From Weissella hellenica (GTDB lineage: Bacteria > Bacillota > Bacilli > Lactobacillales > Lactobacillaceae): a stretch of 64,000 nucleotides of DNA. The notes beneath the pieces were generated by a model. The model made no database searches, had not been told where the DNA came from, and was given only the letters and a program-made list of their open reading frames with translations. Of the stretch, positions 25,802 to 35,724 are shown one piece after another. A program made the translations under genes and the position numbers. The stretch lies in assembly GCF_005405545.1 (NCBI RefSeq), contig NZ_BJEG01000011.1, forward strand, positions 1 through 64,000, written 5' to 3'. How positions within the stretch are numbered: position 1 is the first letter of the stretch; each line of letters begins with the position of its first letter.

Positions 25802-27019
25802 TTAGTTAAAATCTTTAAAGATGTCACCAAAGGCATCACCCAACGTTGCTGAACCTTCTTCTTCTGAAGTTGAGTAGTTAGTTGGAGCTGATTGGCGTGG
25901 ACGACGAGCACGGCGTGGACGATCATTTTCCTCACGTGCAGGTGCTTCTTCCAATGCCTTAATTGACAATGACAAGCGTTGACGTTCTGGATTAACATCC
26001 AAAACCTTAACTTGAACCTTGTCACCAGCAGTCAAAACATCACTAGGGTTAGCAATGTGCTTGTGTGAGATTTGTGAAACGTGAACCAAACCTTCGACAC
26101 CTGGGAATACTTCAACGAAAGCACCAAAGTCAACGACACGCTTAACAGTTCCTTCTAGAACTGTACCTTCTGGAGCTTGTTGTGCTGCTGCATCCCAAGG
26201 ACCTGGTTGCGTTGCCTTAATTGACAATGAAATACGCTCACGTTCTGAATCCAATCCCAAAACCTTAACCTTAACTTCTTCACCAACTGACAAAACGTCT
26301 GAAGGTTGTGAAACGCGTTCGTGTGAGATTTCAGAAACGTGAACCAAACCATCAACACCACCAAGGTCAACGAATGCACCGAAGTTAGTCATACGAGCGA
26401 CTTTACCTTCAATAACATCACCAACTGATAGTTCGTCAAAAATGCGTGCCAAAGCAGCTGAGCGCTCTTCGTTCAACACATCACGACGTGACAAGATCAA
26501 ACGGCTATCTGCTGCATTGATTTCAATAATCTTTGCACGGATAGTTTGACCCTTGTATTGGTTCAAATCTTGCACGAAACGGTTCTCAATCATTGAAGCT
26601 GGTATGAATCCACGTACACCTTCAACATCAACAACCAAGCCACCCTTAACGGCTTGCGTTACTGGTGCTTCCACAATGTCATCAACATTGTGCTTGCTTG
26701 CGATTTCTTCCCAAGCACGACGAGCTTCTAGTCGACGCTTTGACAATAGGTATGATCCACCTTCCTTGTCAGAACCGATAGTAGAAACTACTACCAAATC
26801 CAACACGTCTCCAACCTTGACAAGGTCATTCACGTCCGCATCGCGGTCAGTTGTCAATTCGCGCAAAGGAATTACACCTTCAACACCGGCACCTTCAATA
26901 CCTACGATAACTTGACGATTATCATCAATTGCCAAGACTTCACCCTTAACTACATCGCCAACTTTAACTTCAGCTACGCTGTCAAGAGCTGCCAATAGCT
27001 CGTTGTTCTCTTCGTTCAT
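25802..27019 (-). CDS. rpsA: 30S ribosomal protein S1 homologue
   Basis: The 405-residue protein carries four S1 RNA-binding domains at about residues 16-88, 105-171, 190-258 and 275-344. The last two contain near-identical GLVHVSEISH/GLVHVSQISH motifs. The tail is acidic and basic mixed with low complexity. The four-domain form is normal for Firmicutes, where it binds mRNA at the ribosome but is less essential than the six-domain E. coli protein. AGGAGG lies 9 nt before the ATG. It follows cmk on the same strand, the usual cmk-rpsA-der order. Confidence 0.95.
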   Translation of the reverse strand: MNEENNELLAALDSVAEVKVGDVVKGEVLAIDDNRQVIVGIEGAGVEGVIPLRELTTDRDADVNDLVKVGDVLDLVVVSTIGSDKEGGSYLLSKRRLEARRAWEEIASKHNVDDIVEAPVTQAVKGGLVVDVEGVRGFIPASMIENRFVQDLNQYKGQTIRAKIIEINAADSRLILSRRDVLNEERSAALARIFDELSVGDVIEGKVARMTNFGAFVDLGGVDGLVHVSEISHERVSQPSDVLSVGEEVKVKVLGLDSERERISLSIKATQPGPWDAAAQQAPEGTVLEGTVKRVVDFGAFVEVFPGVEGLVHVSQISHKHIANPSDVLTAGDKVQVKVLDVNPERQRLSLSIKALEEAPAREENDRPRRARRPRQSAPTNYSTSEEEGSATLGDAFGDIFKDFN

Positions 27020-27124
27020 TACAATATATCCTCCTGGTCACACGACTCTAATAGCATTATACCTAATATTGCTATATTTTGCTAGTGCTTTTTTACATTT
27101 TTTTCAATGTTATGATTCGTTTTA

Positions 27125-27790
27125 TTATTTAGTTGCAATAATGTGTTTCACACTATCAACAACTTCTGTAATTGAAAGACCGGTTGTGTCTAATTCAATG
27201 GCATCCGTTGCCTTTTTCAAAGGTGAAATGTCACGATGTGAATCTAAATAATCTCTTTTTTCAATTGCCGCTTCCAAATCTTCTAAGGTTGTATCCATCC
27301 CCTTAGCTTGATTTTCTTTAAAACGACGGACAGCTCTTTCATGAACAGAAGCAATTAAAAAGATTTTAACTGCTGCATTTGGTAAGACTGTTGTCCCAAT
27401 ATCACGGCCGTCCATGACAACACCGCCATCAGCTGCAATATTGCGCTGTATGTCAGTCATGGCCTGACGAACAGCAGCATAAGCAGATACAACTGAAACA
27501 TTCGCAGTAACGTCTACTGAACGAATTTCGGTCGTTACTTCTTCATCATTTAAAAATACTCGTTGTACTGGATTACCAGGTTTAAACGAAATATTGACAT
27601 CTGGTAGCACTGCTACCACTGCTGTTTCATCCTGTAATACGATATTTTTCCGCATCGCAGCAAGCGTAACAACACGATACATTGCACCTGTATCTACATA
27701 TACAAAATTTAAGTCGGTTGCTAGAATTTTAGCAATCGTTGACTTGCCAGCAGATGCTGGTCCATCAATTGCAATCTGAATTGGGTTCAT
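27125..27790 (-). CDS. cmk: Cytidylate kinase
   Basis: This 221-residue enzyme phosphorylates CMP and dCMP with ATP. The P-loop is [11 protein letters not shown] (about 7-17), followed by YVDTGAMYR, and VMDGRDIGT (about 100-108) shapes the nucleotide site. The ATG at 27790 has GAGGAT 9 nt upstream and gives the canonical [10 protein letters not shown] start, so the in-frame start five codons earlier is not used. It is upstream of rpsA. Confidence 0.95.
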   Translation of the reverse strand: MNPIQIAIDGPASAGKSTIAKILATDLNFVYVDTGAMYRVVTLAAMRKNIVLQDETAVVAVLPDVNISFKPGNPVQRVFLNDEEVTTEIRSVDVTANVSVVSAYAAVRQAMTDIQRNIAADGGVVMDGRDIGTTVLPNAAVKIFLIASVHERAVRRFKENQAKGMDTTLEDLEAAIEKRDYLDSHRDISPLKKATDAIELDTTGLSITEVVDSVKHIIATK

Positions 27791-27865
27791 ACTCCACATC
27801 CTCATTCAATCTATTATTCATACTATTTTACGCTTAATTACCAAGAAACACTAGGGGCTATATCA

Positions 27866-27893
27866 AAAAACGTCTAACAAATGTTAGACGTTT
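27866..27893 (-). terminator. Terminator of the LysM-protein gene
   Basis: AAACGTCTAAC pairs with GTTAGACGTTT around 4 nt. On the minus strand TTTTTGATA follows. Confidence 0.85.
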
Positions 27894-27899
27894 ACAAAC

Positions 27900-28514
27900 T
27901 TATTTTACTTTTAGACCCTTACCATAGAAAGTGGCATAGTTACTTGCATTCAAGCCAGGATTCATAGCATATAATTCCTCAGGTGTTGTACCATTAGCCA
28001 CCGCAAAACTATATAAGGTTCCCGAATCAAATGGTACTGTCTTAGCTTCCTCTTCAGAAGATGCGGCTGCTTCAGATGAAGCGGCTGCTTCAGAAGATGC
28101 TGCCTCCTCTGAAGCTTGTGCTGCTGCTTTTTCTGATGACTCCTTTGCTGCCGCTGCCTTCTCTTCAGCATCCTTTTCTGATTTAGATGCTGCGACTGAT
28201 GATTTAGATGCTGCGACTTTCGCTTTTGATTCTGATTTAGCCGTATCAGTTACTTTTTTGGTTGATGTTGTTGTTTTTTTAGATGATGCAACCGGTAATT
28301 CAGTATTTGTAGTCGCATCGGCAGGCTTGTTTAATTCCTGTAAATATTTATAAACAGGCACAAAAGACAAAACAATCACAATCAATACCAAAATTCCGAC
28401 AACCATGCTAACACGTTGCGACTTACGCCGGTTTTGTGTTCTTGAATACTGCTTAGTCGTTTCATCTTTGAAAGATGCCTCCCATGGCTGTTCTTCATTC
28501 TTCTTTTCGGTCAT
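27900..28514 (-). CDS. SAG1386/EF1546-type surface protein with C-terminal LysM
   Basis: The 204-residue protein has a basic, polar cytoplasmic N-terminus and one membrane helix (about 37-58). A Lys/Ser/Thr linker and an Ala/Ser/Glu-rich region (about 115-155) follow. The C-terminal ~40 residues (GTLYSFAVANGTTPEEL through LKVK) resemble a LysM peptidoglycan-binding motif. The architecture and position between cmk and recQ match the SAG1386/EF1546 family, whose role is not defined. The low-complexity region carries repeated codons for AASSE and could vary in length. Confidence 0.8.
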   Translation of the reverse strand: MTEKKNEEQPWEASFKDETTKQYSRTQNRRKSQRVSMVVGILVLIVIVLSFVPVYKYLQELNKPADATTNTELPVASSKKTTTSTKKVTDTAKSESKAKVAASKSSVAASKSEKDAEEKAAAAKESSEKAAAQASEEAASSEAAASSEAAASSEEEAKTVPFDSGTLYSFAVANGTTPEELYAMNPGLNASNYATFYGKGLKVK

Positions 28515-28605
28515 GATTAGTGACTCTCCTTACTTTACCTTTATTTTTCAATATATTATATCATACACTAACCTTCTAAAAAACAGTTAGTGTCACACCA
28601 AATCT

Positions 28606-30048
28606 TTACTGTAAATTAAATAGTTTTTTTAACTGTTGCGACCACTCTGACACCTTTGTTATATGGCCACTTGTTTCTTGCCGAACTAAATTTAGTGATT
28701 CTGGCTGCCACGCTGTCACACCTACACTTTCTGTATCTTGTGGTAAATGCTGCGTATCGTTGCCAAAATGTTGACTAATTCTGTTACGTAATTGTGTTTT
28801 TGCTTGTGCGTAATCTATCATATGCTGTAATTTATTTTGCCGTAATTGTTTGCGATCAGTAAATAATTTTATAATACTAGTTGTTGTCAAACCTTGATGG
28901 CGATATTCTATCAGTAATTTAATTTGTTCTTCTGTTACTTTTGTTTTTCCATCCCGATCTAAATAATCTCTGATGGCAAATTCACTAGGGATTGATTGGT
29001 CAATCAGGTTAAATTGAATTAATTCATCACCTGTAACGTATAACAAAATGGCCACAGCTTGCTTGCCATCACGACCAGCACGGCCAATTTCTTGTAAATA
29101 ATTAGCTAAATCATTACTCAAATGGTAATGAATGACAAAGCGCACATCTTCTTTATCAATGCCCATACCAAATGCTGACGTAGCTGTAATAACGTCAATA
29201 TCACCTTGCATGAATTGTTGCTGCACACGATAACGCGAAATTGCATCCATCCCAGCATGATAGGCAACCACATTTAAACCAGTTTCATTTGATAACCACT
29301 CAGCCATACTTGTTGCTAATTTTCTAGAAGTAAAGTAAACAATTCCTGGCCCTTGAACTGTTTGAATCAAAACTTTTAACCGTTGTTTTTTCATTGATTC
29401 ATTAGCCAACTGCTCATTGTGTAAAAAAATATTAGGTCGGTCAACCGGTTGTTGGTAGATAAACCAATTTTGAGATGTCTTATGGAAGCTGGCCACGATT
29501 TCTTGCATCATATTCGGTGTGGCAGTTGCCGTTAACAACAACAATTGTGGTTCATTTAATTGCGCATGGATTTGTGGTAACGCTAAATAATCTGGCCGAA
29601 AATCTTGCCCCCAGGTTACCATTGTATGCGCTTCGTCAATCACCATTAAATTAATCATCACTTGTTGTAAAGCTACTTTCACTGGTTCTTGATTCAATGT
29701 TTCTGGTGAAACAAAGATAAAGTGGTAGCGTGATAAATTGTTTAAAATAAACTGTTTCTCTTGGAATGTTAAATTAGAATTTAGCGCTATAACTTGCTTC
29801 TCTCCTAAATAATTTAAACGCGCAACTTGGTCTTGCATTAACGATAATAATGGTGTCACAATCACAACTAGCCCCGGACGTAGTGCCCCCATCATTTGAT
29901 AAATTAACGTTTTACCACCACCTGTCGGCAAAACTGCCAACGTTGATTGTTTTGCCATCAAAGACTTTAAAATTTCTTCTTGCCCGATTTTAAAATTTTC
30001 AAAACCAAACTTTTTTTGCAAAACTTTTTTTAAATCAATTTGTGTCAT
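28606..30048 (-). CDS. recQ: RecQ-family ATP-dependent DNA helicase
   Basis: The 480-residue superfamily-2 helicase has PTGGGKTLIYQ (Walker A, about 41-51), VIDEAHTM (DEAH box), LLTATATP (motif III) and the QEIGRAGRDGK motif VI. It is the short Firmicute RecS-like form, without an evident HRDC domain. It unwinds forked DNA in recombination and repair. Its ATG overlaps the upstream stop in ATGA form, with AGAGGTGAG upstream, so it is translationally coupled to the ypbB-like gene. Confidence 0.93.
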   Translation of the reverse strand: MTQIDLKKVLQKKFGFENFKIGQEEILKSLMAKQSTLAVLPTGGGKTLIYQMMGALRPGLVVIVTPLLSLMQDQVARLNYLGEKQVIALNSNLTFQEKQFILNNLSRYHFIFVSPETLNQEPVKVALQQVMINLMVIDEAHTMVTWGQDFRPDYLALPQIHAQLNEPQLLLLTATATPNMMQEIVASFHKTSQNWFIYQQPVDRPNIFLHNEQLANESMKKQRLKVLIQTVQGPGIVYFTSRKLATSMAEWLSNETGLNVVAYHAGMDAISRYRVQQQFMQGDIDVITATSAFGMGIDKEDVRFVIHYHLSNDLANYLQEIGRAGRDGKQAVAILLYVTGDELIQFNLIDQSIPSEFAIRDYLDRDGKTKVTEEQIKLLIEYRHQGLTTTSIIKLFTDRKQLRQNKLQHMIDYAQAKTQLRNRISQHFGNDTQHLPQDTESVGVTAWQPESLNLVRQETSGHITKVSEWSQQLKKLFNLQ

Positions 30049-31109
30049 GGTCGCTCACCTCTTTTTGTCAAATAAATTTCGTATAGACGAAACAAAAAGA
30101 ATTCCAACGGATCATTCGAAGTACGAACATCAGCAAACTGCCATTCGTCAATATTACCAACCAAATGACTTTGTAAATAAGTCACGACATACGTCGTTAA
30201 GAATAAATCATATGGAAAATCCTGTTTGGGCAAACGGATTGCTGCTGTCAATAGGTGTTCTCGAACTGTCCCAATCTTTAAGTGACGTTGTTGGCTAATA
30301 ATTGTCATTGAAGTACCTTGGCTAATTTGTTGTACAGTTGTTCGGATGCTAGGTGACAAAAATGACTGACGTTGCGTTAACTCCCATAATATTCCTAATG
30401 CTTGTTTATCATCTTGCTTTTGACTTAAATACTGTTGCCAGTACGCAAATAAATCGAGTTCCCATAAATAAAAATCTATTTCTGTCCACGATGTTGGTAA
30501 ACCAAGTTGTTCTAAATTAAACCCTGGTATTTGATGACCAACCCATGTTGCAGCTAATTGATTCGCTGTGATAGGCGGTAACTGTTGTAAAAATTCAGTT
30601 ATACTAGTTACCCATTCGCTGATAATATCGCGCTTATACATTTTTTGATACCAGCGTTTAACTAAATTTTTTGTCTGTAAATCAACTTGTAATGGATAGT
30701 AGCGTTTATTTTGATAGGAACTTTCTGAAACAACTTGATTGGCTAGCCAAAATGCTTGTTGAAAATCACGTACATTTGATAATGGTTGGGTCGCAAGTGT
30801 CATATATTTTATTTGATAATGTTGTGCTTGGCACGCTTGTTTCGCAGCTAGCCCTTTTTCTGTTAATAAAAATTGATTTGTATCTGTACCGATTTCAATT
30901 AATAGTCCTTGTTCTACAAATTGTGTTATTCGCTGATTAAAGACCTGCTGATCTAAATGTGGAAACAAACCGACGTATGTCAACAAATTATAGCGTAATC
31001 CCCAATATTCGGTTGATACCGTTAAACGACGCTTTAACAAGCCAAAAATAACACGTTGTCGACGTGCTTGTACAGATGAAAAAAGTGTTATTAAAAATGC
31101 ATTCACCAC
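30045..31109 (-). CDS. YpbB-like helix-turn-helix protein
   Basis: The product of about 354 residues matches the protein that precedes recQ/recS in Firmicutes (YpbB). The N-terminal ~250 residues are helical with no recognised motif. The C-terminus has a helicase-associated helix-turn-helix region (around QRHLKIGTVREHLL, about 275-288). No ATG fits. I choose GTG at 31109 because AAAGGTGG lies 8-9 nt upstream; GTG at 31121, overlapping that site, is an alternative. Overlap with recQ suggests a joint role in DNA repair. Confidence 0.8.
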   Translation of the reverse strand: MVNAFLITLFSSVQARRQRVIFGLLKRRLTVSTEYWGLRYNLLTYVGLFPHLDQQVFNQRITQFVEQGLLIEIGTDTNQFLLTEKGLAAKQACQAQHYQIKYMTLATQPLSNVRDFQQAFWLANQVVSESSYQNKRYYPLQVDLQTKNLVKRWYQKMYKRDIISEWVTSITEFLQQLPPITANQLAATWVGHQIPGFNLEQLGLPTSWTEIDFYLWELDLFAYWQQYLSQKQDDKQALGILWELTQRQSFLSPSIRTTVQQISQGTSMTIISQQRHLKIGTVREHLLTAAIRLPKQDFPYDLFLTTYVVTYLQSHLVGNIDEWQFADVRTSNDPLEFFLFRLYEIYLTKRGERP

Positions 31110-31296
31110 CCGTTGGTCCACCTTTCATGATGATCATCAATCTATCTCAAATATTTACCTCTTAAATTTAAAAAATCGAAAAAATTCACTTAAGATTTTT
31201 TAACCACCATACTTGCTATAGCATAGCACTAAGCATATCATATTCTTTTCATTAAAATGATTATTCAAATGGTGGATTAGCATTTTAACAAATAAA

Positions 31297-31342
31297 AAGG
31301 ATCATTAATCTAACCGATTTAATACGGTAGATTAACAATCCT
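31297..31342 (-). terminator. Terminator of ribU
   Basis: On the minus strand AGGATTGTTAATCTACCG pairs with CGGTTAGATTAATGATCC with a few mismatches. TTTTTATTTG follows. Confidence 0.75.
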
Positions 31343-31371
31343 CTGGAACGCGCTCATATGTTTTATATTGA

Positions 31372-31950
31372 TTAATTTAATTGTGAATGCATCCGTGCCA
31401 AAACATGGCGGATTGAAAAAAAGACTAGTGCAGATACAGTACTCAAAATAAGTCCTTCAATTAAATTAAATGGTACAACCATCCAAAGTAAATATTGACC
31501 CATACCAATTGTTGCCTTAATATCAAAATTTGCAAATATAGCATAAAGTGGTACGGCATAAATATAGTTTAGAATAACCATACTAATAGTTAGCCCAACT
31601 GTTCCTAATAGACCACCCATTGCAAAACTACCCTTAGTTATTTGCTTTTTGTTCATTACAACAACAATAATTGTAATAAGCATCGCCATACCAACGATAT
31701 TCATTGGTATTCCAATTAAATCACCCGGTCCCTCGTTATTAAGTAATAATTTCAAAACTGATCGTAAAATCAAAATTAAATACCCTTGCTTTAACCCTAA
31801 TAACAATGCCCCTAATAATACTGGCACAATTGAAAAATCAATTTTCAAAAAGCTTGCACCAGGTAAAATTGGAAATTGTGGAAAAATCATTAATACAAAT
31901 GAAATAGCGGACAGTAATGCCACAATTGTTAAACGACGTGTCTTATTCAT
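31372..31950 (-). CDS. ribU: Riboflavin ECF transporter S component RibU
   Basis: The 192-residue membrane protein has six helices and the RibU-type start RRLTIVALLSAISFVLM. It continues with LKIDFSIVPVLLG and the LKLLLNNEGPGDLIGIPMN segment near the flavin site. It binds riboflavin outside the cell and works with the common EcfAA'T energising module encoded elsewhere. An FMN riboswitch stands upstream, confirming the substrate. Riboflavin synthesis genes are not in the window, apart from the unrelated ribT homologue. Confidence 0.94.
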   Translation of the reverse strand: MNKTRRLTIVALLSAISFVLMIFPQFPILPGASFLKIDFSIVPVLLGALLLGLKQGYLILILRSVLKLLLNNEGPGDLIGIPMNIVGMAMLITIIVVVMNKKQITKGSFAMGGLLGTVGLTISMVILNYIYAVPLYAIFANFDIKATIGMGQYLLWMVVPFNLIEGLILSTVSALVFFSIRHVLARMHSQLN

Positions 31951-31978
31951 AACTTCTAAAATCCTCCAACACTGATAA

Positions 31979-32028
31979 TAAAAAGTCGGTTCTATTTATG
32001 CCAGGGCGACACAAATAAAACCGACTCT
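31979..32028 (-). terminator. Riboswitch-controlled terminator before ribU
   Basis: On the minus strand AGTCGGTTTTATTT pairs with AAATAGAACCGACT, followed by TTTTTATT. It lies between the FMN aptamer and ribU, the classical expression platform that terminates when FMN is bound. Confidence 0.88.
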
Positions 32029-32042
32029 ATCAGTCAATTCAT

Positions 32043-32176
32043 TAGTTTCTTCTGCATACCAGACTTTACTGTCGGTTATGGATTTGCACCATATCAACCA
32101 CATGACGTGGGTCGCGGACTTTTTTGTTACAAACAAAATTACCGCCGGTCGGGAATTACACCCTGCCCTGAAGATA
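32043..32176 (-). promoter_or_regulatory. FMN riboswitch (RFN element)
   Basis: The minus strand contains the conserved RFN core: TTCAGGGCAGGGTG, ATTCCCGACCGGCGGTAA and AGTCCGCGACCC. A variable hairpin, CAAATCCATAACCGACAG and AGTCTGG complete it. All paired regions of the six-stem aptamer can be followed. It should reduce ribU expression when FMN is plentiful. Confidence 0.95.
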
Positions 32177-32240
32177 TTAAGTTAATAATTTTATTATATG
32201 ATTTCAATAATATAAAGTCAATAGGTACTTAATTAGTATG

Positions 32241-33008
32241 TTACCAACGGCCAGCTGACTTACGGAACTGGCGTCCTGATTGCAAAAGTTGTACCTCTTC
32301 GTGTGTTAATGGTCGGTATTCACCAGGTGTTAAACCTGACAAATCCAACATACCATAGCGTTCACGTGTTAATTTGATTACTTCATGACCAACAGTACGC
32401 ATCATTTCCTTAACTTGGTGATAACGTCCTTCATGAATTGTTAAACGCACAATTGATGTATGCTTCTTTTTATCTGTAGATAAAATTTCTGCTCGAGCTG
32501 GTGCTGCCTTAAAAACATGATGACGGCCATTTTGAACCGTCTTTACCGTAACACCATGACGTAATTTTTCCAATTGTTCATTAGTGGGAATACCCTTAAC
32601 TTTTGCCACATAAACTTTGTCAATTCGGTACTTCGGGTGCATTAATTTATTAGCTAACTCACCATCATTTGTTAGTAACAATACACCAGTTGTATCATAA
32701 TCCAAACGTCCAACAGGGTAAACCCGTTCTGGTTCATCCAAGATATCCATAACGGTTTGACGACCTTTATCATCAGAATTAGTCGTCACAACACCACGTG
32801 GCTTATCTAGCAAAAAGTATACTAATTTCTCTTTTGTATCAATTGGTGTCCCGTTAACTTCAATTCGATCACTAGCCTCGACCTTTGTTCCTAATTCGGT
32901 TACTAGTTTGCCATTTACAGTCACCTGACCATCAGTAATCAATTTTTCTGACGCTCGACGTGACGCTACCCCTGCTTGGGCCATTACTTTTTGTAATCGT
33001 TCTGCCAT
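32241..33008 (-). CDS. rluB: Pseudouridine synthase RluB family
   Basis: The 255-residue enzyme has an N-terminal S4 RNA-binding domain (about 2-60) and an RsuA/RluB catalytic domain. The catalytic aspartate is Asp103 in GRLDYDTTG. It should isomerise a uridine of 23S rRNA. Its ATG shares a base with the scpB stop (TAATG) and uses GAGGA inside scpB. It is the last gene of the xerD-ribT-scpA-scpB-rluB group. Confidence 0.92.
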   Translation of the reverse strand: MAERLQKVMAQAGVASRRASEKLITDGQVTVNGKLVTELGTKVEASDRIEVNGTPIDTKEKLVYFLLDKPRGVVTTNSDDKGRQTVMDILDEPERVYPVGRLDYDTTGVLLLTNDGELANKLMHPKYRIDKVYVAKVKGIPTNEQLEKLRHGVTVKTVQNGRHHVFKAAPARAEILSTDKKKHTSIVRLTIHEGRYHQVKEMMRTVGHEVIKLTRERYGMLDLSGLTPGEYRPLTHEEVQLLQSGRQFRKSAGRW

Positions 33009-33649
33009 TATTTTTCCTCATTATTTTCTGATTCTTTAGTTAAATCTGCAATTGTCACGTCAAATAAAGATTGTTTATTTCCAGCCGGTATCAATGGCAC
33101 CACAACATCTTGCTGATTCTTTAAGCTTTCGAGTGCTTCCGCTGTCACCAATGGTGGTAACTGATCAATGTTAGTTAGTCCAAAATAATTTAAAAAGTAC
33201 GCCGTTGTACCATATAAAATGGGACGACCTGGTTCGTTGGCGCGACCTTTACTTGTAACTAAATCACGCAACAATAGCTTTTGAATCGTTGACTGCGACT
33301 GCACACCACGAATTTCATCAACTTCAATTCTAGTGACCGGTTGTTTATACGCAATAATTGCCAAAACTTCCAAAGATGCCTGGGATAATGCTGTGGTTAA
33401 CGGTGCTATTAAGTAACGATGAATTGTTTTAGACAAAGCTGATTTAGTAACGAGTTGATAATGATCATCAGTAACTAAAATCTCAAAAGCACTGCTCTTA
33501 TCTTCAGCATATTTAATTGACAATTCATCTAACAAACCTGAGACTGCTGGCTTTAAAAAATTAGTCGCTGCTGCTAATTCAGCCAGAGTAACACCCTCAT
33601 CTCCTGCAACAAATAATAATCCTTCAATTTGTTGTAAGCTATTTTGCAT
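33008..33649 (-). CDS. scpB: Segregation and condensation protein B
   Basis: The 213-residue protein has two winged-helix domains and binds ScpA and SMC in the bacterial condensin complex. The start [19 protein letters not shown] and the [20 protein letters not shown] segment (about 103-122) are typical. The ATG at 33649 has GAGGAG 10 nt upstream and overlaps scpA by 11 nt; longer in-frame extensions lie within scpA and lack family residues. Translation is coupled to scpA. Confidence 0.94.
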   Translation of the reverse strand: MQNSLQQIEGLLFVAGDEGVTLAELAAATNFLKPAVSGLLDELSIKYAEDKSSAFEILVTDDHYQLVTKSALSKTIHRYLIAPLTTALSQASLEVLAIIAYKQPVTRIEVDEIRGVQSQSTIQKLLLRDLVTSKGRANEPGRPILYGTTAYFLNYFGLTNIDQLPPLVTAEALESLKNQQDVVVPLIPAGNKQSLFDVTIADLTKESENNEEK

Positions 33650-34433
33650 TCGTCTCATTCTCCTCGCCATTAATTTGATGATACGGTATATCACCACGCA
33701 TAATATCGATATTGGCAAACAATTCACTTTGCTTAACTTGAATATGTTGATGACTGACCAATTCTAGCATTGCCATAAAAGTGGTCACCACCTCATCCTT
33801 ACTAACATCATCCACAAACAGCGCTTCAAAACTAATCACCGATGCTGTCGTCAGCTTCGCCATTAATTTAGTCATTTGCTTTTGAATCGACCAAGTATCA
33901 CTTTGTACAGACCGCGTTTGTATTTGCTTATGAAACCGTCTTTTGACCAATTTATTAAACGCCAACTGCAAATCATTAATCGTTAATCCATCAGGTAATG
34001 GCGCACCTTTAATATCAGTTGGTAATGTCATTGGTGCTCTAGAAAATTGGAGTTGGCGCTCTTCTTCACGGTTACGCAACTCATCAGCAGCTTGCACAAA
34101 CCTTTGATATTCTTGTAACTGCGCCATTAACTCATCTCTTGGATCAACAGTATCTGTTATAAATTCAGATAATTCTTCATCATATTCAAAAACATCATTT
34201 TTAGGCAATAAATAACTTGCCTTAATTGACATAAGCGTGGCAGCCATGACTAAAAATTCGCCTGCAACATCTAAATTACGATCTTGTGCTTGATGTAAGA
34301 AGTCTAAATATTGTGATGTTATGGCAACGATTGTAATGTCCATAATATCCATTTCATTAACTCGAATTAAATGTAATAACAAATCCAGTGGACCATCAAA
34401 ATCTTCAATATGATAAGTTAAATTTTCGTTCAT
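33639..34433 (-). CDS. scpA: Segregation and condensation protein A
   Basis: The 264-residue kleisin links the SMC heads and recruits ScpB in chromosome condensation. The N-terminus [17 protein letters not shown] and the [17 protein letters not shown] segment are diagnostic. A winged-helix C-terminus contacts the SMC head. It overlaps both neighbours: 4 nt with the ribT-like gene and 11 nt with scpB, so the group is one transcript. Confidence 0.95.
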   Translation of the reverse strand: MNENLTYHIEDFDGPLDLLLHLIRVNEMDIMDITIVAITSQYLDFLHQAQDRNLDVAGEFLVMAATLMSIKASYLLPKNDVFEYDEELSEFITDTVDPRDELMAQLQEYQRFVQAADELRNREEERQLQFSRAPMTLPTDIKGAPLPDGLTINDLQLAFNKLVKRRFHKQIQTRSVQSDTWSIQKQMTKLMAKLTTASVISFEALFVDDVSKDEVVTTFMAMLELVSHQHIQVKQSELFANIDIMRGDIPYHQINGEENETNAK

Positions 34434-34795
34434 AACTCATTTTGCCACGCCATCACGTATTTTTGCGTTGTAATAGATCCCATCAAAACTTTATCTGGGT
34501 ATTGCGCTTGGAGTGCCTTATAAATACGTGTTCCCAACCTTCGTTTTTGTCTATTTAACACTTCTGGGCTAAAGACAATATGCCGAATAACCAGCGAATT
34601 ATAAACCTGCGCCACACCTAATAAAACTGTAAAATGATGTGTTTCTTCATCACGCCACAATAAAATATCACGGCTATCATCGGATTGGTACCAATCATAT
34701 TCACGTTGCACAGCCGCTATATCGGCTAAATTTGGACTATAAGATAATAATCCCATCACGATTTTTGATTGATCTTTCCGTACGATGACTAGCAT
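34430..34795 (-). CDS. RibT-like GNAT-family protein
   Basis: The 121-residue protein corresponds to the RibT-type gene that lies before scpA in many Firmicutes. The fold appears to be GNAT acetyltransferase-like, with the RRLGTRIYKALQ segment near the expected acetyl-CoA loop. No substrate is known. The ATG at 34795 with GGAGGG 5 nt upstream is chosen over an ATG nine codons earlier. The name comes from proximity to riboflavin genes in Bacillus and does not prove a role in riboflavin synthesis. Confidence 0.7.
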   Translation of the reverse strand: MLVIVRKDQSKIVMGLLSYSPNLADIAAVQREYDWYQSDDSRDILLWRDEETHHFTVLLGVAQVYNSLVIRHIVFSPEVLNRQKRRLGTRIYKALQAQYPDKVLMGSITTQKYVMAWQNEL

Positions 34796-34814
34796 ATTTA
34801 CCCTCCAATTAAAT

Positions 34815-35723
34815 TTATGCACGAGGATGTGCTCTTTGATAAACTTCAGTTAATCGTTTATTAGAAATATGGGTATAAATTTGAGTTGTCGAGATATCAG
34901 CATGGCCCAATAATTCTTGGACAATACGCAAATCAGCTCCATTTTCTAAAATATGTGTTGCAAAAGAATGACGCAATGTATGCGGTGATACCTCTTTAGT
35001 GATACCTGCCTGCTTGACCCATTGTTTAATTAACTTCCAAATACCTTGGCGGGTTAATTGATGACCATGATCATTTAAAAAAATCACATGTGCATCTTGT
35101 TGCTTACCTAACAATGGTCGTGCGTCATTAAGATAGTGTGTTAGCCACTTAGCTGCTACATCACCAATAGGGATGATCCGCTCTTTATCCCCTTTTCCAA
35201 TTGTTTGAATCAACCCTAAATCTAAATGCAAATTATCAAGCTTTAAATTAACTAATTCACTAACACGTAATCCAGTCGCATACAGCACTTCTAAAATAGT
35301 GCGGTTTCTGAGACCTAAAGGTGTATTAGTGTCTGGTACTTGTAAAAGCATTTCAACTTCTTCCAAAGTTAAGACTGCTGGAATATGTTGTGCTTTTTTA
35401 GGTGAATCCACTTGTTCCATTGGATTCTTTTGAATCATTTTATTCAACTGTAAAAATTCAAAGAATTTACGCAAGGTTGACACCATTCGAATAACCGTAT
35501 TACGTGATTTACCGTTTTGTTCAAGTTGACCTAAAAAAGCCATAATCGTAAATCGATCAACGTTTGTTAAACTTTTATAGTTTTCGGCCATTAAATACTG
35601 AAAAAACTGCACCAAGTCTTGTTGATACGAATGCTTTGTATTCATTGACAAACCACGTTCAACGGTTAAGTAGTGAAGGTAGTCAACCAGTTCATCTTCA
35701 AATGGTCCTACCTGAGGCTTCAT
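34815..35723 (-). CDS. xerD: Site-specific tyrosine recombinase XerD
   Basis: The 302-residue recombinase resolves chromosome dimers at dif, normally with XerC, or XerS in some cocci. All catalytic residues are present: Arg153 (GLRVSELVNL), Lys177 (GKGDKER), His248 and Arg251 (SPHTLRHSFA), His274 (LLGHADISTTQ) and Tyr283. The N-terminal SAM-like domain spans about 10-95. The ATG at 35723 starts 1 nt after the cvfB stop. The scpA-scpB neighbourhood supports XerD over XerC or a phage integrase. Confidence 0.94.
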   Translation of the reverse strand: MKPQVGPFEDELVDYLHYLTVERGLSMNTKHSYQQDLVQFFQYLMAENYKSLTNVDRFTIMAFLGQLEQNGKSRNTVIRMVSTLRKFFEFLQLNKMIQKNPMEQVDSPKKAQHIPAVLTLEEVEMLLQVPDTNTPLGLRNRTILEVLYATGLRVSELVNLKLDNLHLDLGLIQTIGKGDKERIIPIGDVAAKWLTHYLNDARPLLGKQQDAHVIFLNDHGHQLTRQGIWKLIKQWVKQAGITKEVSPHTLRHSFATHILENGADLRIVQELLGHADISTTQIYTHISNKRLTEVYQRAHPRA

Positions 35724-35724
35724 G